NCBI RefSeq assembly: GCF_000192475.1
Contig: NZ_AEYW01000005.1
Coordinates: 1 to 58,406 of the forward strand
DNA length: 58,406 nucleotides
DNA from: Ruegeria conchae
GTDB lineage: Bacteria; Pseudomonadota; Alphaproteobacteria; Rhodobacterales; Rhodobacteraceae
Direction: 5' to 3'
Part shown: piece after piece, positions 46,118 through 54,830 of the stretch
How positions within the stretch are numbered: position 1 is the stretch's first letter
Layout of the letters: every line of letters starts with the position of its first letter
Notes under the pieces: generated by a model
Database searches by the model: none
What the model was told of the DNA's origin: nothing
The model's input: the letters and a program-made list of their open reading frames with translations, nothing else
Program-made: the position numbers and the translations under genes

Positions 46118-47197
46118 ATGTCGAACCAGCAGTTTGAAGCGTTGATTCAGGAAACTCAGGCCAAAGTGCGCGAAAGTCAGTCGCAGATCGAAGGGTTGAC
46201 TTCGCGGATCGAAGCGGCACGGGCCAAGATTGGCACCGCCGAGGCGGATATCGACATCGAAAATGCAACGCTCGAGGATGTGCACGCCCATACCGAGGTG
46301 ATGAACGCAAACATCGCCGAGCTGATCATGGGTTTGGATGATGTCACCAATGCGTTTTCCAAGGATTTCGACGAGATGCGCTCGAAAACCGGGTGGGAGT
46401 CGTTTGTTGGCATCTTCGCCAAAGCCAAATCCGAGTCGATGCGGCAGGAGCGGATGCGCACAGCAAATATCGACGACAAGCTGCAGGACCTGATCGCCAA
46501 ATCCGACGTGATCGTGAAGCTGCTGGAGGGGCAGTTGTCGGTGCTGGAAGAGCAGCGTGTGAAGGTTGAGGACAATCTGAGTGGCACTTTGGACGACCGC
46601 GAAGCCACGGTGGCCGAACTGGAAGCGTTGCGGGCTGAAATTCAGGGCATGGACCCGACGATCATCACGCTGGAGAACAAGATCAGCGTCGAACAGGACG
46701 CCGCCGCGCGGACCCAGTTAGAGACTGAACTGGCCGAGTTGAACAAGCAATACAACGCCAAGGTTCAGGAAGAGCAGGTCAAGTTGGCCAAGTCCCAGAC
46801 GCTGGAGCGGTATATCGAGAAGGGCAAGACCTGGGTCGATTCACTGCAGAACCAGGCGGCGACGCAGATGGTGCTGATCAACAAGCTGCAGACAGACACC
46901 CAACAGCGCGTCGTGCTGTATGACGCGCTGACCAAATCGCTGAAAACCGCGCAACAGCAGGACGTGGCCCATCGCATCAACGAGATCGGCGTGCAGACCG
47001 ACCAAGAGGCGCAAACCGCCATGGCCGCCATCGGTACCGCGACCAACCAGAAAATGGCCGACATGCTTGAGGCGCATGAGGACCACATGGTCTTTGCCCG
47101 CGACGTGCTGGAAAAAAAGGCCAAAGCGGATGAACGTTTTGCCCGTCGGTTTGCCTCGATTGTCGAGAAGCATGATAAGAATTTGTATGGGGGGTAA
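46118..47197 (+). CDS. long coiled-coil protein, first gene of AAA+ operon, 359 aa
   Basis: Nearly the whole protein is predicted coiled coil: heptad-like Leu/Ile/Val spacing with Gln, Glu and Lys, from residue 5 to about 60, 110-260 and 290-345. There is no signal peptide or membrane segment. The arrangement faintly recalls PspA/TelA-like helical proteins, but I could not establish homology. AAAAAAGGAATAGG precedes the ATG. The stop abuts the start of a small membrane protein (TAA ATG). A scaffold or adaptor for the downstream ATPase is the natural guess. Confidence 0.8.
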   Translation: MSNQQFEALIQETQAKVRESQSQIEGLTSRIEAARAKIGTAEADIDIENATLEDVHAHTEVMNANIAELIMGLDDVTNAFSKDFDEMRSKTGWESFVGIFAKAKSESMRQERMRTANIDDKLQDLIAKSDVIVKLLEGQLSVLEEQRVKVEDNLSGTLDDREATVAELEALRAEIQGMDPTIITLENKISVEQDAAARTQLETELAELNKQYNAKVQEEQVKLAKSQTLERYIEKGKTWVDSLQNQAATQMVLINKLQTDTQQRVVLYDALTKSLKTAQQQDVAHRINEIGVQTDQEAQTAMAAIGTATNQKMADMLEAHEDHMVFARDVLEKKAKADERFARRFASIVEKHDKNLYGG

Positions 47198-47554
47198 ATG
47201 GCCTCTTTCATATTGATGTTTGGCCCAATGGTCGTGTTGATGCCGGTATTGGCAATTGCGTTGGTTGTTTATGTATTAGCACTGTGGGTTTTGGCGCTTT
47301 TGGGCCTGCACAATGCAGCCAACGTGGAGGGTATCGCAGTTATTTTCGGAGTGCTGCTATTACCGGCCTACGTCTATTTCGTCGTCCGTATTGTGGTGCC
47401 AGCTTTTTGGTTCGGCATGGTGAATATGTATGAAGAAATACTTCACAGTGATGGTATGACGTCAGCCGAAGCCTTTGGTTTTTGGCGGGATCGTTTCCGG
47501 CTCGTCTTTGAAGATTGGGGCAGATACAGGAAATTTATCCGTGGTCGAAACTAA
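47198..47554 (+). CDS. small membrane protein of the AAA+ operon, 118 aa
   Basis: Two hydrophobic stretches (about residues 4-34 and 45-72), which could span the membrane two to three times, then a soluble C-terminal tail containing YEEILHSDGMTSAEAFGFWRDRFRLVFEDWGRYRKFIRGRN. No family recognised. Base composition is more AT-rich than the flanking genes, so it may be an inserted or fast-evolving member. It starts right after the coiled-coil stop and overlaps the next gene by 14 bases, so it is translationally linked to both. Confidence 0.7.
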   Translation: MASFILMFGPMVVLMPVLAIALVVYVLALWVLALLGLHNAANVEGIAVIFGVLLLPAYVYFVVRIVVPAFWFGMVNMYEEILHSDGMTSAEAFGFWRDRFRLVFEDWGRYRKFIRGRN

Positions 47555-48665
47555 CCCCACCCAAGACCATGTCGGCCTGACCGACACTTTCGCCTCGCAG
47601 CGCTACTTCCGCAAATTCGAGGTGATCACCGTCCACCTCCTGCGCGTGGCCGCGACGATGGAGGCCGAGGGCGCGATCAGCAAGCAAGAGGTGCGGATCG
47701 TGTCGCGCTACCTATCGGGGCTGCTCTACACCTTCCGCGCGCTATCCATGAAATATCTGCTGGTCGGGCGCGATACGGGGCGGTTCTTTGGCAGCCTCGC
47801 CATGGACAAGCGCGACAGCGGGTTTCCGGTAGCGGCCGAGTTGCTGACGATGGCCAATGACGCGCAGCAGGCGCAGGTGCATCTGGCCAATATGCCCTCG
47901 GAAGACGACCTGAAAACCGACATGGTGCGAACGATCATCGGCGATCAGGAAATCCCCACCAAACTGCAATTCGCGCTGTCCCAAAGGCTCTATTACGAGG
48001 AATTGTTGAAAGGTCAGCTGTTCTGGGCCCGCAACGATCCCGAATGTCACTGGATCGGGAATGAGGACGAGCGGCGCAAGTTTATGATCCACTGGGCGGT
48101 CTATGACAGCCAGATCAACCTGCCGGTCATTTATCTGATGCAGTTGGAGGACAGTGGCAAAACTGCCCTGCCCAAGGATCAACGCCGCTGGCCCGAGGTG
48201 CAGGCGCATCTGATGGCGCAGTCGCTGGGCGGGTTGAAACTGGTGACGATTGCCAAGGGCTTCGATCAGGATTTCGATGACCTGCATCCCAAGCATCTGC
48301 GCCGTATTCATGTAGGGCCGATGTATTCCTCGGCTTATACCGAACAATCCGGCCCGCTGCGGCAGGTGCTTGAGGACGCGCAGTCTCCGCAAGGTCAGGA
48401 CTGGGCGCTGGCCTGGACCACTGAAGAGCTGGAAAGCGAAGAGGTGATCGAGGAACGTGCCGGCTGGTTCTCGACCGTTGAGCGCGAGGTTTTTGCGCTG
48501 GACCCGTTCGGCGGGCATGGGGCTGAGACCGGCGCCACCCGCACCCAGCGATCCATCATCCTGCCCCAGCGTCCGTTTCAGGTTCTCGCCGAACGCAACC
48601 CTCCGGGTTTTGCTGATGTGCGCAAGTTCGTGGTCAGCAAGGCCGGACAGGTTTTGAGGTATTGA
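47541..48665 (+). CDS. protein of unknown family in AAA+ operon, 374 aa
   Basis: No known domain recognised. It is soluble-looking, with helix-rich N-terminal half (QRYFRKFEVITVHLLRVAATMEAEGAISKQE), a Trp/Tyr-rich middle and an acidic C-terminal part. GTG at 47541 was chosen: it gives MVETNPTQDHVG, has AGGA upstream, and overlaps the previous gene by 14 bases; earlier codons in the frame lie inside that gene. A REPIN-like hairpin pair lies between this gene and the ATPase. High GC and codon use like the ATPase suggest it is a stable core member. Confidence 0.75.
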   Translation: MVETNPTQDHVGLTDTFASQRYFRKFEVITVHLLRVAATMEAEGAISKQEVRIVSRYLSGLLYTFRALSMKYLLVGRDTGRFFGSLAMDKRDSGFPVAAELLTMANDAQQAQVHLANMPSEDDLKTDMVRTIIGDQEIPTKLQFALSQRLYYEELLKGQLFWARNDPECHWIGNEDERRKFMIHWAVYDSQINLPVIYLMQLEDSGKTALPKDQRRWPEVQAHLMAQSLGGLKLVTIAKGFDQDFDDLHPKHLRRIHVGPMYSSAYTEQSGPLRQVLEDAQSPQGQDWALAWTTEELESEEVIEERAGWFSTVEREVFALDPFGGHGAETGATRTQRSIILPQRPFQVLAERNPPGFADVRKFVVSKAGQVLRY

Positions 48666-48672
48666 GACAAGT

Positions 48673-48725
48673 GGCGGGATGAAGCCCGCCCTACAGAATT
48701 TGAGTAGGCCGGGCTTCAGCCCGGC
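48673..48725. repeat. REPIN-like pair of inverted REP hairpins
   Basis: Hairpin 1 (48673-48690, GGCGGG/CCCGCC) and hairpin 2 (48708-48725, GCCGGGC/GCCCGGC) have near-identical sequence in opposite orientation. Each is preceded, in its own orientation, by GTAG at its head, and the two GTAG ends face each other over about 18 bases. That is the layout of REPINs mobilised by RAYT transposases. It sits inside the operon between two genes. Confidence 0.75.
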
Positions 48726-48740
48726 ATTGCGAGGAAAAAG

Positions 48741-50672
48741 ATGAGTTTGACGTCAGATCAGATGGAATTGCGCGAAGACGACATTCGCAAGCATTACGCA
48801 GCAGCGACCGCAATGTTGAACGGGTTCGAGCATGCGCCGCGTATCGCCAAACCTGTTGAGGCTGCCGCAGAACGGTCGCCGGGTGTTTCGACGGGGCGTC
48901 GGTTCCGGTCTACGACACCGGGGCTGGTGACGCGCCGCGTTGCGCGCGCCGACGGGGTGCATCTGGTCGAACGGATTGAGGCCTCGGATGAGGGCGACAC
49001 GCTGGTCTCGCCGCCTCAGGCCACAACGCAGCAGGCAATCCGCCGTGCAATAGCCATCGCTCTGGCTGTAGCCGAGGCGTATGCGGAGCAGACTCCGCTG
49101 GCCGACCTGAAGCGCGCCAACCTTGCCGGAGATCTGCCTGCCTCCCGCAAAACCGAATTCTCGGAATTACTGACCGCCGAAGCGCTGATTACGTCCCATG
49201 TTCTGGGCAATGCGCTGGCCTATCTGATGTCCTCTCATCTGGGCGAGACCACCGTCGACATCATTGAGATCGAAGAGGTTCTGACCGACAACGGCCAACT
49301 TGCTCTGCATGGCGCGTTGTGGGAGCTGGATCAAACGCTGGCCAAACACGCCCCCGACGACGCCAACCTGATCGCGGCCACCAGCGCCTATGCCGAACAA
49401 CTGATGGAGAAGGCCGCCCTGCGCGCCCAGTCCGCAGGCCATCTGGCGCCGTTCCAGAATGCTGCCTGGCATATCGAGGCCGATGACCTGACCATTCGAG
49501 GGTTCGAACCCGCCTCCAAGGCCAAATCCACCACCCTGACCATGACGTTCAAGAAACCGAACGAGGTGGTGGGCAACCATATCGCCAAATATCAGGCGAT
49601 GAAGCTGGCCAAGATGGTGATGGCCTATGATTTCGACCGCCGCCTGAACCCGTTTGCCGAGCTTGGCGGGTTCATCTTCACCTTCATGGGCGACGGTAAA
49701 CCGGGCACCGGCAAAACCACCCTGATCCAGATGATGGCCGGGCTGATCAACGACTATTGCCAGAACGCGGGCTATCCGTTCCGTTATCAGAACCTGAGCA
49801 CCGACAATATCGACAGCTATCAGGGCAAATCCGGCCAGAACGCCAAAGCGTTTATCAACACGATCATCGACCCCTCGGTCATCGGGTTCGGCACCATCGA
49901 CGACATCGACCAGCTGGCAGGCAAACGCGGCGACCGGCAGTCGTCAGCCGGGCAGCTGGAAATCACCGCCGTGCTGATGGAGAGCTTTGCGGGTGCCAAC
50001 ACCGTCGTGCGCGGCAACTGCACCTTTGGCATGTTCTCGAACTACCCCGAGAATGTGGACGACGCCCTGCGTCAGCGGGCCGGTGCGCGGTTTCTGGTGG
50101 ACGGACCGCAAACGCGCGAGGATTACATCGACATCCTGCACCTGCTGATGGGCCGCAACCACGACATCCCGCTGGGCGAACACGAAGCCTACGCCGCGCA
50201 GGAAATCAAAAAAGCCGTCGCCGCCAGTTTTGAAAGCCACTCGCGCCCGCACGAGGACGCTCTGCTGCAGGTTTATGACCGGGTGTCCGGCGATATCGGC
50301 CAGATGGATACGATTGCCAAGATGGGCACCTACCTCAAGGCGATCCAACAAGCGGATGAGCGTTTCACCGGCCGCGCGATCAAGAACATCACCGACGCGG
50401 TCAAGGTCCGCGCGATGGATTTCGAACTGCCCGACGAGTGGATGGAAAACCCCGACCTGTTCCTGTTCCGCGACTACGACACCAAGAAGGCCATGATCGA
50501 GGACCTGCGCCAGCCGATCACGGTTGAGATGGTGATACAGGAGATCAACCGCTACGCCGACAGCGAGTTCCGCTATGCCGACAAGAGCGACGAGGTCGCC
50601 ATCGAAAACGCCGTCCGCGAAATGGGCCGGATGGAAGAGGCCAAGCGGCGGTATTTGGAGGGGAAGGGGTGA
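48741..50672 (+). CDS. AAA+ ATPase, 643 aa
   Basis: The AAA+ core lies in the second half: Walker A GDGKPGTGKTTLI near residue 318, Walker B FGTIDDID near 384, sensor-1 Asn in FGMFSNYPENVDD near 432, and an arginine-rich LRQRAGARF near 445 that could supply the arginine finger. The first 270 residues have no recognised domain and may be the substrate-binding region; C-terminal helices follow the core. It should form an oligomeric ring using ATP to remodel a partner. It follows the REPIN element and overlaps the next gene by 4 bases. It may act on the coiled-coil protein or the membrane proteins of the same operon. Confidence 0.88.
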   Translation: MSLTSDQMELREDDIRKHYAAATAMLNGFEHAPRIAKPVEAAAERSPGVSTGRRFRSTTPGLVTRRVARADGVHLVERIEASDEGDTLVSPPQATTQQAIRRAIAIALAVAEAYAEQTPLADLKRANLAGDLPASRKTEFSELLTAEALITSHVLGNALAYLMSSHLGETTVDIIEIEEVLTDNGQLALHGALWELDQTLAKHAPDDANLIAATSAYAEQLMEKAALRAQSAGHLAPFQNAAWHIEADDLTIRGFEPASKAKSTTLTMTFKKPNEVVGNHIAKYQAMKLAKMVMAYDFDRRLNPFAELGGFIFTFMGDGKPGTGKTTLIQMMAGLINDYCQNAGYPFRYQNLSTDNIDSYQGKSGQNAKAFINTIIDPSVIGFGTIDDIDQLAGKRGDRQSSAGQLEITAVLMESFAGANTVVRGNCTFGMFSNYPENVDDALRQRAGARFLVDGPQTREDYIDILHLLMGRNHDIPLGEHEAYAAQEIKKAVAASFESHSRPHEDALLQVYDRVSGDIGQMDTIAKMGTYLKAIQQADERFTGRAIKNITDAVKVRAMDFELPDEWMENPDLFLFRDYDTKKAMIEDLRQPITVEMVIQEINRYADSEFRYADKSDEVAIENAVREMGRMEEAKRRYLEGKG

Positions 50673-51433
50673 CTGAAAGTCTAGTCCACTTCCATGAGTT
50701 TAATCTGAAGAAGTCTGATCTTGGTTCGATGACCAAGGAAGAGATAGCTGTATTGGGTATGCTGTCTTACATCTGTAATGAACTTAACGTTTTCGCGCGG
50801 TTCCTCAGACTTACGGAGCGGCAGGACGACGAAAGAGGTCCAGTAAAATTTGCATCGGATCTTCAGTTCCATGTGGTCCTGAGAACGTTATCTTCCCGCG
50901 TTTTTGAGGCATACGAGTTTCTCAAGGAAGCAACCAAGAAAACTGAAAAGCTAGATCCGGAAATGCTGGCGCTCATCCAAAAAAGTACGGAAGAAATTGA
51001 AAGATTGGGCGCTTCGGAAGGTCACGCAATAAACCGCAACATTAGAAACGAAACGAGTTTTCACTATAAACTTAATACGGCCCTAAAAAATGCAGGAAGT
51101 CTGCCCTGCGATGCAGATGCATCGGTCTATGTCAATTCTCTGGACGGCAACACATACTTCGTGCTCGGAGAAAGCTTGGTGTTTTTTGAAAGACTGCGAA
51201 GGTTCTCCGCTGCTGACAAGAAATTTGAAGACCCTGAGATACTGGCAGAAAGCTGGATAAAATGGTCTTTAGAGGTCGTTATGCTTATCAAAGACTTACA
51301 AGCGAATTTGTTTGGTATCGTTCTGGATAGGGCGAAGAAAGTACCGAGGAAAACCCACTACTTCGTAAAATCCGAAGTCGTCGCAAAGGATAAGCGTGCA
51401 GTAATGCCAGTATTTATACAGAGCGACCAATGA
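50669..51433 (+). CDS. AT-rich helical protein with possible HEPN-type motif, 254 aa
   Basis: No family recognised. The protein is mostly helical. Residues 126-132 read RNETSFH, which fits the R-[N/D/H]-x4-H pattern of HEPN RNases and is followed by Y. The motif alone is weak evidence. Starts with GTG overlapping the ATPase stop and ends overlapping the start of the next gene (ATGA), so it is fully embedded in the operon. Its GC content is much lower than that of the genes either side, so it looks like an exchangeable cargo gene. Confidence 0.65.
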   Translation: MTESLVHFHEFNLKKSDLGSMTKEEIAVLGMLSYICNELNVFARFLRLTERQDDERGPVKFASDLQFHVVLRTLSSRVFEAYEFLKEATKKTEKLDPEMLALIQKSTEEIERLGASEGHAINRNIRNETSFHYKLNTALKNAGSLPCDADASVYVNSLDGNTYFVLGESLVFFERLRRFSAADKKFEDPEILAESWIKWSLEVVMLIKDLQANLFGIVLDRAKKVPRKTHYFVKSEVVAKDKRAVMPVFIQSDQ

Positions 51434-52767
51434 TCCGCCTCATCAAAAAAGGCCTGATGTTCGGCAATCTCGTCCACATCTCCAGCCCGGCTCTGGTCGA
51501 GCGGTATAACCGCGCGCTGCAGCATCTGGCGGGCAAGACCACGGCGCTGACGGATTTCCATGTCGATATCTCCGGCTATTCGCCGGAGGTGGGGATTGAG
51601 CTGGAGGATGAGCTCTACCTCAACCCCAACGGGGTCAACCGGCAGTTCATCCTCCTGACAACCGAGCAGAAACGCGCGCCGCTGCTGAACGTCAAATTCT
51701 CAACCTCGCGCGATATCCTGCGCGAATTCATCGAGATGAACGAGGCGCAACTGTTTGCCCTGACCGCCACCGATGCGGTGGCCGGAGAGCTGGTGAACTC
51801 GGTCATCAAACTCACCACCCCGCGCGATCTGCTAAACCTGCGCAAGATTGAGGTTGAGGCTGACACCGCTGGCGGCACCCTGCGCAAGGCACAGCAACTA
51901 GCGGGCATGGTCGAACGGTTCAAAACCGAAGAGGATGCCTGGTTCGACGATGTTCTGATCGCCAAGATGATCGAAACGGCCAAAGAAACCGGCGACGTCA
52001 CCCGCAACCCCGTCCGCCTACGTCATACCGCGTTCGAGCAGCGCAATTTCTGGACAGCGCATTTCGACGGGCTCTACCTGTTCCCGGATCTGGATCACCC
52101 GGCGGTGATCTGTATGGGCGCCAGACCCGACGATATGCCGATCAAATACGTTTTTGGCCCGTCGCAGCGAAACCAGATTGCAAAGTTTCTGGACTACAAC
52201 GATCTGGTCGAACCCATCGTCAAGGCCCGCGGCGTGGATGCTGCCGCGATCCTGCAACAGAAAATGGACTTTCTGACCATTGCTGCGGCTGCTGACGCGG
52301 ATGTTGATCTGAGCGGGTTGGACCGCAGCGACATGCGCCGCCTCGCCCGCAATCACGCGGATCGCCTACCCGAAGCGTATCACGGCCTCGCGCAACTATT
52401 GCGCTGGGCGACAGATGGCGGGCGTTGGCCGCGCATCACTTCGGACCATCCGGCCTATTTCTATACCTTGCGCGCAGCCGATACGCCGAACCGCGATCTG
52501 GTGAACATGCTGCTGGCAGAGCTTGCACCGCTGGACCCGCGCCAGCTGTTCATCTGCCACAAGGAGCTGTTCTATAAGACCTACACGAACTGGCCCGAGG
52601 CCAAGAAAGCCTATGTTGCCGATTTCCTTGCGCGAGAGTATCAGGTGGACAAGGCTGGTGCCCGTGCGGCCTTGTTTGGCCATGAGCCGGACATGAGCGG
52701 TAACGACCGGGGCAGCGAAACGGTCATCGCACGGGTTGGCCCCTGGGGCGCGGTTGGGCGGGATTGA
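51430..52767 (+). CDS. protein of unknown family following the AT-rich gene, 445 aa
   Basis: I recognise it only as an uncharacterised family from Rhodobacteraceae, possibly DUF6638-like; the label is from memory. It is soluble-looking with no signal peptide: MIRLIKKGLMFGNLVHISSPALVERYNRAL at the start and a conserved-looking TTPRDLLNLRKIEVEADTAGGTLRKAQQLAG region near residue 130. Its high GC matches the ATPase and the 374-aa gene. The start overlaps the AT-rich gene's stop, so coupling is tight. A role in the same complex is inferred only from the operon. Confidence 0.75.
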   Translation: MIRLIKKGLMFGNLVHISSPALVERYNRALQHLAGKTTALTDFHVDISGYSPEVGIELEDELYLNPNGVNRQFILLTTEQKRAPLLNVKFSTSRDILREFIEMNEAQLFALTATDAVAGELVNSVIKLTTPRDLLNLRKIEVEADTAGGTLRKAQQLAGMVERFKTEEDAWFDDVLIAKMIETAKETGDVTRNPVRLRHTAFEQRNFWTAHFDGLYLFPDLDHPAVICMGARPDDMPIKYVFGPSQRNQIAKFLDYNDLVEPIVKARGVDAAAILQQKMDFLTIAAAADADVDLSGLDRSDMRRLARNHADRLPEAYHGLAQLLRWATDGGRWPRITSDHPAYFYTLRAADTPNRDLVNMLLAELAPLDPRQLFICHKELFYKTYTNWPEAKKAYVADFLAREYQVDKAGARAALFGHEPDMSGNDRGSETVIARVGPWGAVGRD

Positions 52768-52768
52768 G

Positions 52769-53035
52769 ATGTTCGGAGCAATGCGCCTGTTGCTGATCCT
52801 GCTGGTTGTCCAGACGATCGCCTATTTCGCGCTGTCCTTTTATTCGCGCAGCGTCAGGCGGCAAAAGCTGGAAACCTGGTGGGACGAAAAGGGCAAAACC
52901 GGTAACAAAGAAGCGTTTGTTGCGCGTGGTTTGCACGTCTACGACAATTCGTTCCGGCGCAAATTGATTTTGGGTGTCTATATTGTGCCTTGGGTGGCGA
53001 TTGGCGCGCTGATCTACATCGTGAATTACATGTGA
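52769..53035 (+). CDS. small membrane protein in AAA+ operon, 88 aa
   Basis: Two membrane helices (about residues 4-22 and 64-85) flank a charged loop (SRSVRRQKLETWWDEKGKTGNKEAF). No family name known to me. ATG at 52769 lies 1 base after the previous stop; the longer frame upstream lies inside that gene. It is followed by the DUF1523 gene 10 bases later, so both are in one transcript. Confidence 0.8.
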   Translation: MFGAMRLLLILLVVQTIAYFALSFYSRSVRRQKLETWWDEKGKTGNKEAFVARGLHVYDNSFRRKLILGVYIVPWVAIGALIYIVNYM

Positions 53036-53045
53036 GGGTTAAGGC

Positions 53046-53690
53046 ATGGCCTATGTAAAATGGGCGTTCATTATCATCTTCTGGGGCACGGTTGCCGTGA
53101 TCCTGCAGTATTCTCTACCGCAGCACGATGTTGTGCGGATCGTCAACACCTATGAGGAACGTCAGGACCTGACGGATTGGACCCGAATATTCTGGTCTGA
53201 ACCCGAGGATCAATCCACGAGCCTGTCAAACCGCGATGTGCAGTTCATTCAGGCGGTGCGCGCCAACGGAAAGCCCATTGTCTATCGCAACGAAGACACC
53301 GGCTGGGGCTGGCCGCCCTATTTCAAGTTCGACACGGCGAACCTCTATACCGAGGCTAACGACGCGAAATCGACCAAGGAAAACCCCGATTGGGTGGTCG
53401 TAACGCATTACGGCTGGCGCAATGAGTTCATGTCGATCTTTCCTAACGCGATCTTCATTCGCTATGTCGATGGACCTGATGTGCGCATCATACCCTGGTT
53501 CAATATCATCTTTCTGACGATATTCGCGGCATTGGTATGGGCTATCTGGGTCCGGTGGCGCCGTTTCCGGCAAAAGAAGATCGATCCGGTTTTGGAAAAC
53601 ATGGAAGATGGTCTTTACGCCGCCGGTGATGCGATTGATGAAAAACGCAAAGGATTACGCCGCTGGCTGGATAGTTGGAAATCCAAGTAA
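53046..53690 (+). CDS. DUF1523 family membrane protein, 214 aa
   Basis: Recognisable by WAFIIIFWGTVAVILQYSLPQHDVVRIVNTYEER at the N-terminus (first membrane helix, residues 6-25) and YRNEDTGWGWPPYFKFDTANL near residue 80. A second helix lies near 151-171, followed by a basic C-terminal tail with RWRRFRQKK. The region between the helices (about 30-150) is likely periplasmic. The family's function is unknown. Last gene of the operon; flgI follows on the other strand. Confidence 0.88.
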   Translation: MAYVKWAFIIIFWGTVAVILQYSLPQHDVVRIVNTYEERQDLTDWTRIFWSEPEDQSTSLSNRDVQFIQAVRANGKPIVYRNEDTGWGWPPYFKFDTANLYTEANDAKSTKENPDWVVVTHYGWRNEFMSIFPNAIFIRYVDGPDVRIIPWFNIIFLTIFAALVWAIWVRWRRFRQKKIDPVLENMEDGLYAAGDAIDEKRKGLRRWLDSWKSK

Positions 53691-53735
53691 GTCGAATTCA
53701 GAGAGGTTCTTTGTTGATAGCATTTGCGATACTGC

Positions 53736-54830
53736 TCATCTGACGATGAACTCAGCATGAAGCGCACCGGCAGCTTTGATGGTTTTCAAAATATCGATCA
53801 TGTCGCGTGGCGATACGCCCAAGGCATTCAACCCGGCAACCACTTCGGAAAGAGTGGTTGCTTCGGGAATTTCCGCCAGTCCAGTTCCTTCTTCTTCCTC
53901 GATTCCAGCAAAAGTACGCGGAACGACGACTGTTTCGCCACGCGCAAAAGGATTGGGTTGAACGGCAATAGGGGCTTCCTCGACGGTGAGGGTCAAGTTG
54001 CCCTGCGACACCGCTACGCGCGAAATCCTGACATCTCGACCCATTACGATTGTACCCGATCTCTGATCGACGACAACACGGGCCTTGCTTTGGGGTTCAA
54101 CCAAAATATTCTCGATCCGACCGATTGCGTGGGCGGTAGAAACTGCGCGCGTTGCATCGATGCTTAGCTCCACAGTGCCGGAGTCGCGCATGAGTGCAAC
54201 GGCCCGGTTAAATTCGGTGTTTATCGCGGCTTCGATACGGCTGGCGGTCGTGAAATCCGGCTCCCTCAAAGCCAGCCTGAGTTGCGTTAGGTCGGAAAGG
54301 GTAAAGTCTATCTCACGCTCGACGCGCGCTCCGGAGGGTATGACTCCCGATGTGGGAACGCCGCTTACGACCGAAGCGGCGTCACCCTCAACCGCAGCAC
54401 CACCAGCCAATACTGTTCCCTGGGCCACGGCATAGATCTGACCGTCTGCCGCGTTCAGGGGTGTCATGATCAGCGTACCTCCAAGAAGTCCTTTGGAATC
54501 TCCAATCGCAGAGACGGTTACATCAATTTGACCACCGACACGTGCGAAGGGCGGAAGTGTGGCTGTAACCAATACAGCGGCGACGTTCTTCGTGCGAAAA
54601 TCCTCGCCGTTCACGTTCACACCCAACCGTTCGAGAATGTTGGACATGATTTCTTCGGTAAACGGAGAGTTACGCAAGCCGTCTCCGGTACCGTTCAGAC
54701 CGACAACAAGGCCATAACCCACCAGGTCGTTGCCGCGCACGCCGTCGAAATCAACCAGATCTTTCAGACGGATAGCACCGGCGTTTGCGATACAAGGCAA
54801 GATTATCAACAGGAATGCGAGAATTTTCAT
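53736..54830 (-). CDS. flgI: flagellar P-ring protein FlgI, 364 aa
   Basis: A signal peptide (MKILAFLLIILPCIANA) and the family N-terminus IRLKDLVDFDGVRGNDLVGYGLVVGLNGTGDG are present. The conserved RTKNVAAVLVTATLPPFARVGGQIDVTVSAIGD near residue 80 and the C-terminal GLNALGVSPRDMIDILKTIKAAGALHAEFIVR complete it. It forms the P ring around the flagellar rod in the peptidoglycan layer. It overlaps the flgL stop by 4 bases. Last gene of the flgE-flgK-flgL-flgI group. Confidence 0.97.
   Translation of the reverse strand: MKILAFLLIILPCIANAGAIRLKDLVDFDGVRGNDLVGYGLVVGLNGTGDGLRNSPFTEEIMSNILERLGVNVNGEDFRTKNVAAVLVTATLPPFARVGGQIDVTVSAIGDSKGLLGGTLIMTPLNAADGQIYAVAQGTVLAGGAAVEGDAASVVSGVPTSGVIPSGARVEREIDFTLSDLTQLRLALREPDFTTASRIEAAINTEFNRAVALMRDSGTVELSIDATRAVSTAHAIGRIENILVEPQSKARVVVDQRSGTIVMGRDVRISRVAVSQGNLTLTVEEAPIAVQPNPFARGETVVVPRTFAGIEEEEGTGLAEIPEATTLSEVVAGLNALGVSPRDMIDILKTIKAAGALHAEFIVR

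Noticed and set aside
47742..48518. 258-codon minus-strand frame in the AAA+ operon
   Set aside because: Antisense to the GC-rich 374-aa gene, whose start and operon overlaps are well supported.
48666..48740. Intrinsic terminator between the 374-aa gene and the ATPase
   Set aside because: The hairpins lack a T run and match a REPIN-like pair with GTAG heads better.
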